64,000 bases of DNA, taken from the NCBI GenBank assembly GCA_965243635.1, contig OZ251574.1, positions 1,240,001-1,304,000 on the forward strand. The letters are read 5' to 3'. A program made the position numbers and the translations under genes. The stretch comes from Rs1 sp000416275. GTDB taxonomy: Bacteria > Pseudomonadota > Gammaproteobacteria > Pseudomonadales > Balneatricaceae. How positions within the stretch are numbered: the first letter of the stretch is position 1; the number at the start of each line of letters is the position of its first letter. Below, piece by piece: positions 8,512-16,920 of this stretch. Under the pieces are notes generated by a model that saw only the letters and a program-made list of their open reading frames with translations, was not told where the DNA came from and did no database searches.

Positions 8512-10116
8512 CTAGGTGTTGTTTTTTTGATAATTCCAAGGCAGGTGTTTTCCTGGATTATCGATGACTTTTTGGTTATCTCGCTGCAGAGCATTGAAAT
8601 AATCAAAAGCATTAACCCCAGATTGAATACAAGTGGCTATCAGCGACATGATTACGTCACCTATGCTTGCTCCCGCTTGGGTCTTGTAGAAACTCGCATT
8701 TTTTCGATTTAACACCGCCAACTTTAATGCCGCTTCCATTGTGTTGTTGTCTATCTGCGCACCAGCAACGTAGCAAAATCGTACCAACCCTTCGTAGTGC
8801 TTGATAAAATACCGGATTGCTTTCCCCAATCCACTATTTTCTTCAACTTTCGCCTGTGTAGAACCTTGGCTTTGCAACATGGATTGCCCCCACCCCAATA
8901 GCTCTTCCATAACCGGAAGTGAGTGCTTTTTATGGTACATCAACCTCCCTTGGTCACTCAGATTTTTCTCCTTAGTGACATCATCATTGTGCCAAATAGT
9001 GCCATAGCGATCGAGAAGGTAATCGACCTCTTCTGGAAAATGACTCATGACATCATAAAACTGCCGGCGACCATGACTATTGCACAATGCCATGATGCAG
9101 GGAGTCTTAGAAGGTTTATTACTGGTTAACCCATCGCACATCAATATCGGCGGTGGCTTTGAGGGATCACGCGTTTGTAAAATCTGATCAATAAACTCCC
9201 CCGCATAACCTATATTCGTTTCAAATAAGGTGACTTTTTGCCCAGTGTCTAAAGTGGCAATCAATCCGGAGGTATAAACTCCTTTTCGCTCTTTGCTTTT
9301 ATGACTATTACGCTGCTTTTTGATGATCGGTTTTGCATCCAAGATGCGATTCGTCGTGTCATCTAGGTAATAGTGAGTGGCGTTTGCCGCTAATAGTACG
9401 AGATGTTTAAGCACTGGGTGAAGCGCATTGGATAAATGCTCGTTTTGATCAAAGATAGTGGACGCTGTGATAGGGACGCCCAATAAATTTTGCATCGCTC
9501 CCTGACGATAATAGGGTGAACCCATGCCAAACTTAGCGATACCCATGATAGAGCGGGCTGAATGTCCGTATTTCTGATTAGCACCCCCATCGTTTAATAC
9601 CTCCTCAGGTAAAGGCGCAGTAAAATAGGCACCACAAGTATTACAACGCAGCCGCTCCATCACATGTTGCTCACTCTGGAAGGGGCTCTGGCCTATAATG
9701 CGTAGCAAGGTTGCAGGTTCGTATTTATATAATTTTCCGCGATCACATTCCGGGCAATCATCACCCTTCGCCATGTCTGCTAATGGATGGTGTACAACGA
9801 CAGGCTTGATGGTGGCGACGGGGCTGTCGGACTTGTTACCTTTCTTCTTTTTCTTCGACTTTTTTGCATTGCTCTGCGCTAAGCTAGAGCGAAGCTTCTC
9901 CGATGATTTAACCATTCCCACTAACTTTTTTAATTTATGGATGGTGATACTATTGCTGGCAAGATTTTCTTGCATGCTGGCCAACGTTAGTAACGCATCA
10001 ATAAGTAACTGACAATCTTCTGGCGTCAAAGCCAAGTTATGCTCTTTAGCTTCACTCACGCGTTGAATCAGTGCGTCTAGCGCTTGGGTGTTTATGTCAG
10101 AATATTGGGTTTTCAA
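8512..10116 (-). CDS. tnpC: IS66 transposase TnpC, copy b
   Basis: 534 aa. Same architecture as the other copies, with private changes such as DPSKPP and the C-terminal PGKHLPW. Catalytic-region motifs YYLDDTT and MCDGLTSN are intact. Confidence 0.95.
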   Translation of the reverse strand: MKTQYSDINTQALDALIQRVSEAKEHNLALTPEDCQLLIDALLTLASMQENLASNSITIHKLKKLVGMVKSSEKLRSSLAQSNAKKSKKKKKGNKSDSPVATIKPVVVHHPLADMAKGDDCPECDRGKLYKYEPATLLRIIGQSPFQSEQHVMERLRCNTCGAYFTAPLPEEVLNDGGANQKYGHSARSIMGIAKFGMGSPYYRQGAMQNLLGVPITASTIFDQNEHLSNALHPVLKHLVLLAANATHYYLDDTTNRILDAKPIIKKQRNSHKSKERKGVYTSGLIATLDTGQKVTLFETNIGYAGEFIDQILQTRDPSKPPPILMCDGLTSNKPSKTPCIMALCNSHGRRQFYDVMSHFPEEVDYLLDRYGTIWHNDDVTKEKNLSDQGRLMYHKKHSLPVMEELLGWGQSMLQSQGSTQAKVEENSGLGKAIRYFIKHYEGLVRFCYVAGAQIDNNTMEAALKLAVLNRKNASFYKTQAGASIGDVIMSLIATCIQSGVNAFDYFNALQRDNQKVIDNPGKHLPWNYQKNNT

Positions 10117-10185
10117 AAGGTCAGCTCCGTAAAAGATACGTTGATGATATAGGGCAGGATTTATACAGCAACAAAAAAAAGTTTC

Positions 10186-10530
10186 TCACAGACCAAGGTT
10201 TGCCTTGCCGTGTGAATAACTCTCGCCACTTAATAACGCGCGAAGTTCCGTTGCTGCTAAGGCATTGATAACCCCTGTTGTTGGCCACCCAGAAAACTTG
10301 CCTTTGGATAAGCGTTTGGTCATTAACCAAAAGCCGGTGCCATCATAAGCCAACGCTCTGATCATGGTTTTACTGCGATTGATAAAAACAAACAGCGTCT
10401 GACAACGTGGATCATGTTTGAGCTTTAACCGGCAAAGTGCGGCGAGGCCATCGATGCCACAACGAAAATCAGCCGGTGTAGTCGCCAACAGAATTTTAGT
10501 CTGTGCGGTGAGCTGTATCATAGCTTGCAC
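10186..10530 (-). CDS. tnpB: IS66 accessory protein TnpB, copy b
   Basis: 114-aa TnpB with the PADFRCGIDGLAALC and FVFINRSKTMIRAL signatures; overlaps tnpA by 13 bp. Confidence 0.95.
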   Translation of the reverse strand: MQAMIQLTAQTKILLATTPADFRCGIDGLAALCRLKLKHDPRCQTLFVFINRSKTMIRALAYDGTGFWLMTKRLSKGKFSGWPTTGVINALAATELRALLSGESYSHGKANLGL

Positions 10531-10883
10531 TCCTGAATAATAGAGAGAAGCACAGTAGGAGACAGAGTGCCGCTAAAGACCATTGAGGCTCCATTAGCAA
10601 AAGAAAGACTGATATTTAGTGGCTCTGTGGAGGGCGTGTTTAAGCTGGGTAAGTGGATGAAATCAGTGTGTTCATCTTTAGGTGCAAGGAGTATCTTCCA
10701 CTGCTTTAACTGAGTTCCACTGATTTTTAAAGCGGTAGTGATGCTGGATGATGAATAACTTTTAAAAAGTGAGATAGCTTGCTGTCGTAATGCTAACGGA
10801 GTACGTTCACTACGACTTGCACGCTGAGTTCGCCACTGGTCGAAAGCAGTCGCGGTGATAGAAAGTTGATCTGAATTTTTCAT
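10518..10883 (-). CDS. tnpA: IS66 accessory protein TnpA, copy b
   Basis: 121-aa Orf1 of IS66, identical in sequence to that of the other two copies. The ATG follows a GAGGACGC-type leader. Confidence 0.9.
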   Translation of the reverse strand: MKNSDQLSITATAFDQWRTQRASRSERTPLALRQQAISLFKSYSSSSITTALKISGTQLKQWKILLAPKDEHTDFIHLPSLNTPSTEPLNISLSFANGASMVFSGTLSPTVLLSIIQECKL

Positions 10884-11008
10884 GTTGCGTCCTCATTAAG
10901 TAAGTCGCAACCATTAGATCTGATTAAAAATATAAAGTTGAGCTATGCTGCCGTAAGCTCACCAACATGGGCGGCGCTAAGCGACGTCCCAGCCGTGATT
11001 GGCTTTGT

Positions 11009-11527
11009 GTACGCCCAGCATGGGCATGAACTAATGAGGTGAAAGTCCTCTGTAGGAAAATCACCGTTTATTTAACGTACTGTTATTAAACGTTAACTAC
11101 TAGCAAATGGCAAGGGCTTGACCGCGAGGTTTGGTCCGGAGGAAGCCAGTAGTCTCTTTGCTCTGTTAAGGGCGAGCTGATGAACAAAAACATCATATGA
11201 GGCGTAGGCTGGAGGCGAGTTGGCACAAGACGACGAAGCCATGTGATACTTTTGGTTATAGAGCACGGCCACCGTAAAGGTGAGGTTGTGCAGTGAAAGT
11301 TCATGTTCGCTCTTTATATGGAAACGGGAAAGCCTACTTAACAAGCGATCCTTTACTTAAAAAAGAGGCTAGCAGTGAGGTTCTGCTCTATAAATGCCTT
11401 GGTTTCTCTGAGTTCATCAACAGAGAAAAGCGAACTTGATGAATACCGACAGCGCCCTATTAGGTCACTAAGGCGGTGATTAAGCAGAAGTCAGCAGAGG
11501 GCATAGTAGCCAAACGGCCATCGTAAT
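11009..11527 (+). ncRNA. 5' part of a degenerate group IIC-attC intron (copy 1)
   Basis: Begins after TTGT at GTACGCCCAGCATGGGCATG, followed by GGTGAAAGTCCTCTGTAGG, the typical 5' start and EBS-bearing domain I of group IIC-attC introns. The following 500 bp are conserved with copies at 15,254 and 16,921 (TTTATTTAACGTACTG, GGCAAGGGCTTGACCG, CATCATATGAGGCGTAGGCTGG). No reverse transcriptase and no domain V/VI are found, so it is a 3'-truncated relic. Short ORFs here (for example 11086-11344 on the - strand) are shadows of the ribozyme sequence. Confidence 0.75.
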
Positions 11528-11921
11528 GGGTGGAAAAGATATGAGACAGGCATGTTTTCTATTTAAGGGGAAAATTTAAAATCACTACTAATTCAAACTG
11601 ATGAGGCTAAATATTTATAGAAAATAAAGTGCCTTCCCATAGTAGCAACCTGGAGATAGTTTTTGACGTTACTGTGGGGTTAAATTCACCGCTGAAATGT
11701 GTATTACTTTAATGTAGAGTTACTGAAAGGTGGTTTGTAACTCTTTCGTTAAAACTCGTTTACAACCGAGACTCCCTAAACTTTGAACACCTCTATCTAG
11801 ATAGTTTTTGGAAGATTTACATCTATGCTGCAATAGGTTTAATATGGCATCATTCATCATAAAGTAGCTTGACAGATTCTTCATTACTCTAAATATTAAT
11901 AATCGATGGAAATTTGATAAT
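11528..11921. other. Unassigned segment before the amidinotransferase gene
   Basis: AT-rich. A - strand ORF ends at 11720 (internal ATG giving MKNLSSYFMMNDAILNLLQ...) that I do not recognise; it could be an IS scrap. The last 50 bp probably carry the promoter of the + strand gene at 11922. Nothing else is supported. Confidence 0.3.
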
Positions 11922-12914
11922 ATGAATAAAAAAACAGCTTGCGAGCTACAAAATGGTAAGAACGGCGAAACATTTGGCATGGCTGCTTACGGAGGAACTG
12001 GGTGGGTAGGAAGAGATTGTACTCATTCTCAAGAACTGGGGACATTGTGGAAGTCTTACAGAGTTGATTCAGAATGGCGTACCTTAAAAGCTGTTTTAGT
12101 GCATTGTCCTGGTAATGAACTTCAGGCTTCTATTGATAATCCAGAAGAAGCACTTATGTTAGAACCCTTAAATATCAGCTTAGCCGCAGAACAACATAGA
12201 GGGATGTGTGAAGCTTATCATTCTCAAGGAATTGAAATTCATCATGTAAACCCCAAAGCGAACGCACAACCAAATCAAATGTTTTGTGCTGACCAAATGG
12301 TAATGACGCCTCAAGGTGCTATTTTGGGACGTCCAGCAGGGCTAATTCGTGCAGGTGAGGAAGTTGCAGTGGCTCGCCGTCTAGCAGATATTGGAGTGCC
12401 AATTTTGAAAACTCTGACTGGGACGGCAACTTTTGAAGGTGCTGATCTTTTGTGGCTTGATAATAAAACAGCGATGGTTGGGCGTGGGCACAGAACCAAT
12501 CAAGCTGCTATAGACCAAATAACCAATGTATTGCGCGAAATTGATTGTGACACCATTGCTGTTGATTTACCTTATGGAACAATGCATTTTATGGGCATGT
12601 TACGTATAGCAGATAAAGATTTAGCAATTTGTTGGCCGCGACGTACACCACTTGCAACAGTTTTGGCGCTTAAAGACCGAGGTTACAATGTAGTCTGTCC
12701 GCCTTGTGAAGATGATGCTGAAAGTTATCGAGCGATGAATTTTGTAACATTAGGCCCACGTAAAATATTAGCTGTCGCAGGTTTACCAAAATTTGAGCCG
12801 TTTTTTGACTCTCTTGGTATAGAGAGTATAAAAGTACAAACAGATGAAATATCAAAAGCTGCTGGAAATGTTGGATGTCTCACGGCTGTACTTGGACGAG
12901 AAACGTTAGGTTGA
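11922..12914 (+). CDS. Amidinotransferase/deiminase-superfamily enzyme
   Basis: 330 aa of the guanidino-group-modifying superfamily (amidinotransferases, arginine deiminase, DDAH). Visible motifs in order: WRTLKAVLVHCPG, FCADQMVMTPQGAILGRPAGLIR, the acidic TFEGADLLWLD, the active-site His in PYGTMHFMGMLRIADKDLAICWPRR, and the C-terminal nucleophile Cys in AAGNVGCLTAVLGRE. The substrate could be arginine or a methylarginine, or the enzyme could be an amidinotransferase; sequence alone does not decide. It is on the + strand against the direction of all cassette genes, so it is probably not a cassette. Its 3' end abuts a transposase fragment. Confidence 0.75.
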   Translation: MNKKTACELQNGKNGETFGMAAYGGTGWVGRDCTHSQELGTLWKSYRVDSEWRTLKAVLVHCPGNELQASIDNPEEALMLEPLNISLAAEQHRGMCEAYHSQGIEIHHVNPKANAQPNQMFCADQMVMTPQGAILGRPAGLIRAGEEVAVARRLADIGVPILKTLTGTATFEGADLLWLDNKTAMVGRGHRTNQAAIDQITNVLREIDCDTIAVDLPYGTMHFMGMLRIADKDLAICWPRRTPLATVLALKDRGYNVVCPPCEDDAESYRAMNFVTLGPRKILAVAGLPKFEPFFDSLGIESIKVQTDEISKAAGNVGCLTAVLGRETLG

Positions 12915-12941
12915 TGAATAGAGCTGATAAAAATGTAAACT

Positions 12942-13160
12942 TCACATAAATAGTGATTCGACATAATGGCATAGGCACAAATATCAATACAAAAAGCAGC
13001 TTCAATTTCAGCCAGGCGATCTAACATCCACTGGCGTCGATGCTCAAAATCTTGTTGAGTGGCTTGATCAAAGCTACCGCGTCCTGCTAGCGCTCCTTAC
13101 CTACATCCATGTAGGCAAAGCGACAGAGAAAAGCTCTTGTCACCATTCTAGAGAAACAGT
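12942..13160 (-). pseudogene. Fragment of a REP-associated tyrosine transposase (Y1, IS200-like)
   Basis: The - strand reads ATQQDFEHRRQWMLDRLAEI, then EAAFCIDICAYAIMSNHY, which is the central part of Transposase_17/RAYT proteins with the second His of the HUH region (AIMSNHYH). After NHY it departs into unrelated sequence, and upstream it is interrupted by a GC-rich insert (ACATGGATGTAGG). No start and no catalytic Tyr region remain. REP-like CCTGAATCCGT hairpins in the window could be its former substrates. Confidence 0.65.
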
Positions 13161-13315
13161 GAAAATAAGGGGTGTCTTGGCAGCAGATCTACTGCGCTCG
13201 GGCACGAGTCATAGAAGCTCCCGTTCAGAGAAATCATTCCCTAAATTGAATTAAACCCTACTCTCTTTGTTGTTAATATTCAATTAATCTATGCCTGTCC
13301 TTTATTATTTCTTGA

Positions 13316-13434
13316 TTTTACAGCGGTTAGAAAAATACCCGCTGAACCTATGGGTGCAGCTAAGATTTTTCAATTCCACTGTAGAACCAATATCTTACAC
13401 TCTGTATTCACTTTGAAGTCACGGATTCAGGATT
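13316..13434 (+). repeat. R2 repeat (related to the inverted-repeat element at 51.1 kb)
   Basis: TTACAGCGGTTAGAAAAATA, then GCAGCTAAGATTTTTCAATTCCAC and TTACACTCTGTATTC, ending GAAGTCACGGATTCAGG. The same blocks occur at 51,176-51,343, where an additional GCATTTATTTAGCGAGTGC block is present. Non-coding, dispersed. Confidence 0.7.
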
Positions 13435-13955
13435 AAGTTTTACTAAAATGACCGGCATGCAATCAAGGAAAATGATTGTAGGAATTTGACCTTAGATATA
13501 AAAAAGAAATCAGTTAAATGTTTTGACTTTAAATCCATTGAATGTGGTCCGACTCAAAGAAGAAACAACAGCACGCTTAGCACCACACTACGAAGCCGCT
13601 AAGCCCCTTTATTGTCGCCGCCGCTATTGACTGAATTGACGAAGCGGAGCGACAGGACGTCGCGCAGAGTGAGTGAGACAGGGATGTCTCTACGAACGGC
13701 CGGCAATTCAGGCGATAGTGGTGGAGTCTGTCGACAATTATGGGTGAGCTTTTGCTTTGCTTACTTTCATTTTGCTCATCAAAAGAAAGTCAGTCGCCGC
13801 AGGCGAAATTCTTATAAGAATTTGATCTTAAAACATAAAAAAGAAATCAGTTGAATCTTTTGACTGTTATTTTGATCTTAAAAAAGCCAGCATAAAACAA
13901 TAATACAAATAACAAAATGACAATTAATCTTTGCCTGTCCTTTATTATTTGCTAT
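13431..13955 (+). repeat. R1 repeat, full copy
   Basis: Starts TTAAGTTTTACTAAAATGAC and ends CTGTCCTTTATTATTTGC. The middle contains an 80-codon ORF (13612-13854) found in the same frame in copies at 28,469 and 28,806. A copy lacking the middle lies inside an intron at 20,822-20,971. The ends are not inverted repeats of each other. I treat the ORF as repeat-derived rather than a gene. Confidence 0.65.
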
Positions 13956-14196
13956 GACTTTTTTACTAATTTTACGCCGGCGATAATAAATGGAGCATAG
14001 TACATGAAAAGAAATCAATCTTTGAACAAAGGAGTAAGCCTATAAAATAGACTTAAAAATCAAGGATCTTTAAATTAGCGAACCAAGCTAAGGCTAGTGC
14101 TCGGCTGAATAAAAATCAAACAAAGCCCACTGCCTAAAACCCTTCTAGATATTAATGCATTATCCACAATATAAAGGTACGACCACCACCGGGCTT
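13951..14196 (+). mobile_element. Right-end remnant of the IS91-like element
   Basis: From GCTATGACTTTTTTACTAAT to CCACCACCGGGCTTG the sequence matches the right end of the intact element at 26,690-26,937 nearly base for base. The transposase is absent. It abuts the attC of the TacAT-like cassette at a CTTG, matching the tetranucleotide target known for IS91-family right ends. Confidence 0.75.
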
Positions 14197-14251
14197 GTCC
14201 AACAACCTGATAAGGCGTCGGCTGCGCGACGCCTATCCTTATTTGTTATGT
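14197..14251 (-). other. attC site of the TacAT-like cassette (55 bp)
   Basis: On the - strand: R''-like ACATAAC, a near-perfect stem AAGGATAGGCGTCG / CGACGCCTTATC with a short CGCAGC loop, then R' GTTGGAC, an exact GTTRRRY match. It starts directly after the toxin stop codon. The same 55-bp sequence recurs at 26,938-26,992. Confidence 0.85.
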
Positions 14252-14256
14252 TCGTG

Positions 14257-14790
14257 TTAATTATCAAATAGTTGCCCTACAGTTTTCATAGGTAAAAAGA
14301 TGCGAATACGCCCGTTATGCTCACATAACGTCTCAAAACCATACTTTGCATAAAAGCTTTGTGCAGTATCAGTTAAGCAGTCAACAACTACAGCGTAAGC
14401 TCTCATGTGATGATTGACTTCCCATAAATATTCTAGGGCTTTAATAAGGCTAACTTTTCCCAACCCACTTCCATGGAACTCTTTATGGACAGCCAACTGA
14501 GCTAATAAGAAAACCGGGATAGGATATCGAGGTAATTTCTTAGCCATATTTTTAGGTAGCGTTTCTCTGCATATTGAACTCGGAGCAACACTGTAAAAAG
14601 AGCAAATAGGATATTTTTGGTTCAACAATGGCCTTTGAGTGGGTAAAACCATTGTCCGACTTATGCCTGCTTGCATATGTTTTGATGCTTGAGTTTTAAT
14701 AAAAACGTTCAATTCAAGCTCACCACAATCAAAAGAATTACGGTCGTGAATCGATTTATTTAATTCTTCAAATTCGGTAGCCCAACTCAT
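14257..14790 (-). CDS. tacT: TacT-like GNAT toxin (cassette gene)
   Basis: 177-aa GNAT-fold toxin that in this family acetylates aminoacyl-tRNA and stops translation. Visible signatures: FDCGELELNVFIKTQASKHM near the start, the acetyl-CoA loop LAVHKEFHGSGLGKVSLIKAL, and the C-terminal FYAKYGFE (conserved catalytic Tyr). The ATG overlaps the antitoxin stop (ATGA), the usual arrangement of TacAT/AtaRT pairs. Followed immediately by an attC. Confidence 0.85.
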   Translation of the reverse strand: MSWATEFEELNKSIHDRNSFDCGELELNVFIKTQASKHMQAGISRTMVLPTQRPLLNQKYPICSFYSVAPSSICRETLPKNMAKKLPRYPIPVFLLAQLAVHKEFHGSGLGKVSLIKALEYLWEVNHHMRAYAVVVDCLTDTAQSFYAKYGFETLCEHNGRIRIFLPMKTVGQLFDN

Positions 14791-15056
14791 TTAAAGCCAC
14801 TCTCTTTGGTAAACTCAGCGGCTTGCATCAGTGCATTATTTGGTGTTTTAGCCTTCTCGCAAGCTAAAAGAAACTCATCAAAAACGCTGTCTTTTACAGA
14901 TATGCTTTCGTGCTCAGCAATTACATGTGAAGCATCCTCATCCATTAAACGAACAACATACTCCGTAAGGCTTTTTAACCCCAATAAAGCTGATGCCTTC
15001 TCAGCTTTAGCTTTGATATCTTCATCAAGCCGAATATCTAAACGTGCAGTAGCCAT
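14787..15056 (-). CDS. tacA: TacA-like DUF1778 ribbon-helix-helix antitoxin
   Basis: 89 aa from ATG 15056 (GGAGAG four bases upstream; the ORF extends four codons further). N-terminal ARLDIRLDEDIKAKAEKASALLGLKSLTEYVVRL is the RHH DNA-binding domain of DUF1778 antitoxins; the C-terminal tail binds the GNAT toxin. It probably autorepresses through the inverted repeats just upstream. Confidence 0.85.
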   Translation of the reverse strand: MATARLDIRLDEDIKAKAEKASALLGLKSLTEYVVRLMDEDASHVIAEHESISVKDSVFDEFLLACEKAKTPNNALMQAAEFTKESGFK

Positions 15057-15070
15057 GTAACTCTCCATTG

Positions 15071-15126
15071 TACGGATAGGTTCCGTATTGTAATGTTAGT
15101 ATAAGCTTTAAACTAATGATAAGCAA
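15071..15126 (-). promoter_or_regulatory. TacAT-like promoter and operator
   Basis: On the - strand, TTGCTT (15126-15121) and TATACT (15103-15098) are separated by exactly 17 bp. The operator-like inverted repeat TACGGA-N5-TCCGTA occupies 15071-15087 between the -10 and the start codon, and a further CTCTCCGTACGAATTG lies upstream. The cassette thus carries its own promoter, as integron toxin-antitoxin cassettes usually do. Confidence 0.65.
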
Positions 15127-15157
15127 TTCGTACGGAGAGTTGACGGGTGTGGATAGA

Positions 15158-15253
15158 ATATAACGGCCACCTAACCTGCGGCGTGCTGGGTCGGTTTTTT
15201 GCGTCTCTTTGCTAAAAATGTAACAGCTTTAGCCGTCTGGTTTAGGTGTTTGT
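15158..15253 (-). other. attC site of the BrnTA cassette, split by intron copy 2
   Basis: Joining 15158-15253 to 16100-16113 gives, on the - strand, CCCTAACAAACACCTAAACC at the R'' end and GGTTAGGTGGCCGTTATAT at the R' end, complementary over the arms (CACCTAA/TTAGGTG). The + strand intron begins after TTGT at 15253 and rejoins at TAGGG, the TTGT/T site known for IIC-attC introns. Confidence 0.8.
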
Positions 15254-16099
15254 GTACGCTCAGCATGGGCATGAACTAATGAGGTGAAAGTCCTCTGTAG
15301 GAAAATCACCGTTTATTTAACGTACTGTCATTAAACGTTAACTACTAGCAAATGGCAAGGGCTTAACCGCGAGGTTTGGTCTGGAGGAAGCCGCTAGCCT
15401 ATTTACTCAATTAAGGCGAGCTGATGAACAAAAACATCATATGAGGCGTAGGCTGGAGGCGAGTTGTCACAAGACGACGAAACCATGTGATACTTTTGGT
15501 TAGGGAGCACGGCCACCGTAAATGTGGGGTTGCTTACAGGGATGTAAGTAAGGGGCGTGAGCAGGACGCGGAAGATTTGTGCAGTGAAAGTTCATGTTCG
15601 CTCTTCATATGGGAAGTGGAAAAACCTGCTTAACAAGTGACCCTTTACTTAAAAAAGAGGCTAGCAGTGAGGCTCTGCTCTATAAATGCTTGGTTTCTCT
15701 GAGTTCATCAACAGAGAAAAGCGAACTTGATGAATACCGACATATGGCATTTACTTTTACAGGGAGGTGCGTCAGTGGCGAAAGCCATGAACCAAGGTAA
15801 GGAGTTTGATGAGATTGGGCGTTAGAGTAAAGTTAGCAGTCGACTGTGGCATCACTAGCAAAGGCCCATGGCGCAGCTCTAAAACCCCTGGAATTAATCA
15901 GGCATTGTCGAATGCTTATTTGAAACGCCAAGGTTTATATGAGTTGCGTGATGGATGGATTAAACTTCACTATTCTAAGTGAAACGGCCTCGGCTTTGGC
16001 TTCCTGCGTCGCTCTACCTTCAGCATCCATGCTTACGTGAGCGGACCCGCATGCAGGGTGTTGTGGGGGCTGAGGGTTAGATACCCTCGGCTACCCGAT
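15254..16099 (+). ncRNA. Internally deleted group IIC-attC intron with both ends (copy 2, 846 bp)
   Basis: 5' end GTACGCTCAGCATGGGCATG with GGTGAAAGTCCTCTGTAGG. The 3' end carries domain V/VI, GAGCGGACCCGCATGCAGGG and GGGCTGAGGG..CCCTCGGCTACCCGAT, ending in AT. Most of the reverse transcriptase is deleted. The last roughly 50 codons survive (reading near 15,815-15,982), with TSKGPWRSSKTPGINQALSN and YLKRQGLYELRDGWIKLHYS, a typical maturase C-terminus. The intron lies on the strand opposite the cassette gene. Confidence 0.85.
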
Positions 16100-16110
16100 T
16101 AGGGATGCGA

Positions 16111-16329
16111 TTACGCATGCCAGTTGATATCTATTTTTTTGTGTGTTGCTACGCAGTCACGCAAATACAGATTGATAAGGCTTTGATATGGAACACCTGA
16201 TTCCTCAGCCATGCCTTTAAAGTAAGAAATAACATCTTCACCTAAACGCATTGTGACAGGTTTTTTAAGTTTGCTAGCGTAAGGGTTTTTACGCGATTTC
16301 ATAGTTGATAAATCATACTCGTCTTTCAT
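16111..16329 (-). CDS. brnA: BrnA antitoxin (cassette gene)
   Basis: 72 aa. The ribbon-helix-helix region KKPVTMRLGEDVISYFKGMAEESGVPYQSLINLYLRDC is characteristic of BrnA, which neutralises BrnT and represses the operon. Two bases separate it from brnT. Its stop codon is directly followed by the disrupted attC R''. Confidence 0.9.
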   Translation of the reverse strand: MKDEYDLSTMKSRKNPYASKLKKPVTMRLGEDVISYFKGMAEESGVPYQSLINLYLRDCVATHKKIDINWHA

Positions 16330-16331
16330 AA

Positions 16332-16616
16332 TTAATGCCCTCGCTGATAGTGTTTTCGTTCATTTTTTGTTGCTTTTCTGGCTGAAATAACTCTTACGGT
16401 ATTTCCTTCGTCACGCTCACAATGACAAATAAGGAGTAAGTTTGTCTCATTGCTTATTCCAAGCATCAAAAAACGATCTTCTGTGTCAGAGTTTTTTAGA
16501 TCAAAAAATTGCACGGCAAATTCATCAAAGAAAACTGATTGAGCTTCTTTGAAGGATATGCCGTGTTTCTTGATATTTGATGCAGCTTTAACTGCATCCC
16601 ATTCGAATTTAATCAT
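16332..16616 (-). CDS. brnT: BrnT ribonuclease toxin (cassette gene)
   Basis: 94 aa with the BrnT pattern: FEWDAVKAASNIKKHGISFKEA, DTEDRFLMLGIS, VRVISARKATKNERKHY (catalytic Arg/Lys/Glu-rich C-terminal helix). RelE-fold mRNA endonuclease. First gene of the brnTA operon; appears intact. Confidence 0.92.
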   Translation of the reverse strand: MIKFEWDAVKAASNIKKHGISFKEAQSVFFDEFAVQFFDLKNSDTEDRFLMLGISNETNLLLICHCERDEGNTVRVISARKATKNERKHYQRGH

Positions 16617-16617
16617 A

Positions 16618-16634
16618 TGTACATTGTATGTACA
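16618..16634. promoter_or_regulatory. BrnA operator-like palindrome
   Basis: TGTACAT-TGT-ATGTACA, a 7-bp perfect inverted repeat with a 3-bp spacer, immediately upstream of the brnT ATG. BrnTA autoregulation through an RHH antitoxin is known; assigning this palindrome to BrnA is inference from position. Confidence 0.6.
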
Positions 16635-16663
16635 AAGTGCGGAGTTGTCAAAGTAGCCCTAAC

Positions 16664-16829
16664 GAGGCTGTAGAAAAACCCTAACCAAGTTTCTACCGCC
16701 AATTTTGGTTAATTTCAAGCCTAAAAACAGGCCCGTTTTATGAATTCTTGATACATTGAACCCCTAAAAAAATATTTAAGGCACTCTCCGCACGATAGAG
16801 AAATAAATTTTAGGCTTTTCTACAGCCTC
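16664..16829. mobile_element. 166-bp MITE inserted in an attC R' box
   Basis: 14-bp perfect terminal inverted repeats GAGGCTGTAGAAAA / TTTTCTACAGCCTC, no ORF, and AAC on both sides (16661-16663, 16830-16832), consistent with a 3-bp target duplication. Removing it restores CCTAACGCTGGCGGC, the R' end of the attC family used in this array. Confidence 0.85.
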
Positions 16830-16920
16830 AACGCTGGCGGCAACTGCAGGCACGCGGTGCGGATTTTGCGGTCTTTTTGCAAAAGCCGTGACGTGGGACT
16901 GTCAGATTGCTTGCCCTTGT
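16830..16920 (-). other. attC site (HigBA cassette), split by a MITE and by intron copy 3
   Basis: On the - strand: AAGGGCAAGCAATCTGACAG ... GTCACGGCTTTTGC ... CTGCAGTTGCCGCCAGCGTT, nearly the same as sites at 20,703 and 24,585, so these form one attC family. The R' box continues beyond the MITE as GTTAGGG (16657-16663). Intron copy 3 begins after TTGT at 16920. Confidence 0.8.

Larger units (their letters stand above)
8451..10962 (-). mobile_element. IS66-family insertion sequence, copy b (2,512 bp)
   Basis: Same length and termini as copy a. Target duplication CAACATGG at 8443-8450 and 10963-10970. Inserted inside the loop-proximal part of an attC. All three genes appear intact. Confidence 0.95.
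8431..11008 (-). other. attC site split by IS66 copy b and by a group IIC intron
   Basis: Removing IS66 (8451-10962) and one copy of its CAACATGG duplication joins 8431-8450 to 10971-11008. On the - strand this reads AACAAAGCCAATCACGGC..GTTGGCTAGGTTAGAT: a stem with L boxes AAGCCAA/TTGGCTAG and an R' box GTTAGAT that fits GTTRRRY exactly. The R'' AAC lies at the TTGT where the + strand intron begins (11009). It is the attC of a cassette upstream of sseA whose gene is no longer recognisable. Confidence 0.75.

Noticed and set aside
11086..11344. Short - strand ORFs within intron copies (also 17109-17300) and the + strand ORF at 15594-15800
   Set aside because: They coincide with conserved group II ribozyme sequence and vary in frame among copies.
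12670..13027. - strand ORFs at the end of the amidinotransferase gene
   Set aside because: They read antisense to a clear gene; only the portion from about 12942 upward carries transposase sequence, recorded as a fragment.
13612..13854. 80-aa ORF (and copies at 28469 and 28806) as genes
   Set aside because: It lies entirely within the R1 repeat, has no Shine-Dalgarno and no recognisable domain. Kept as repeat content.
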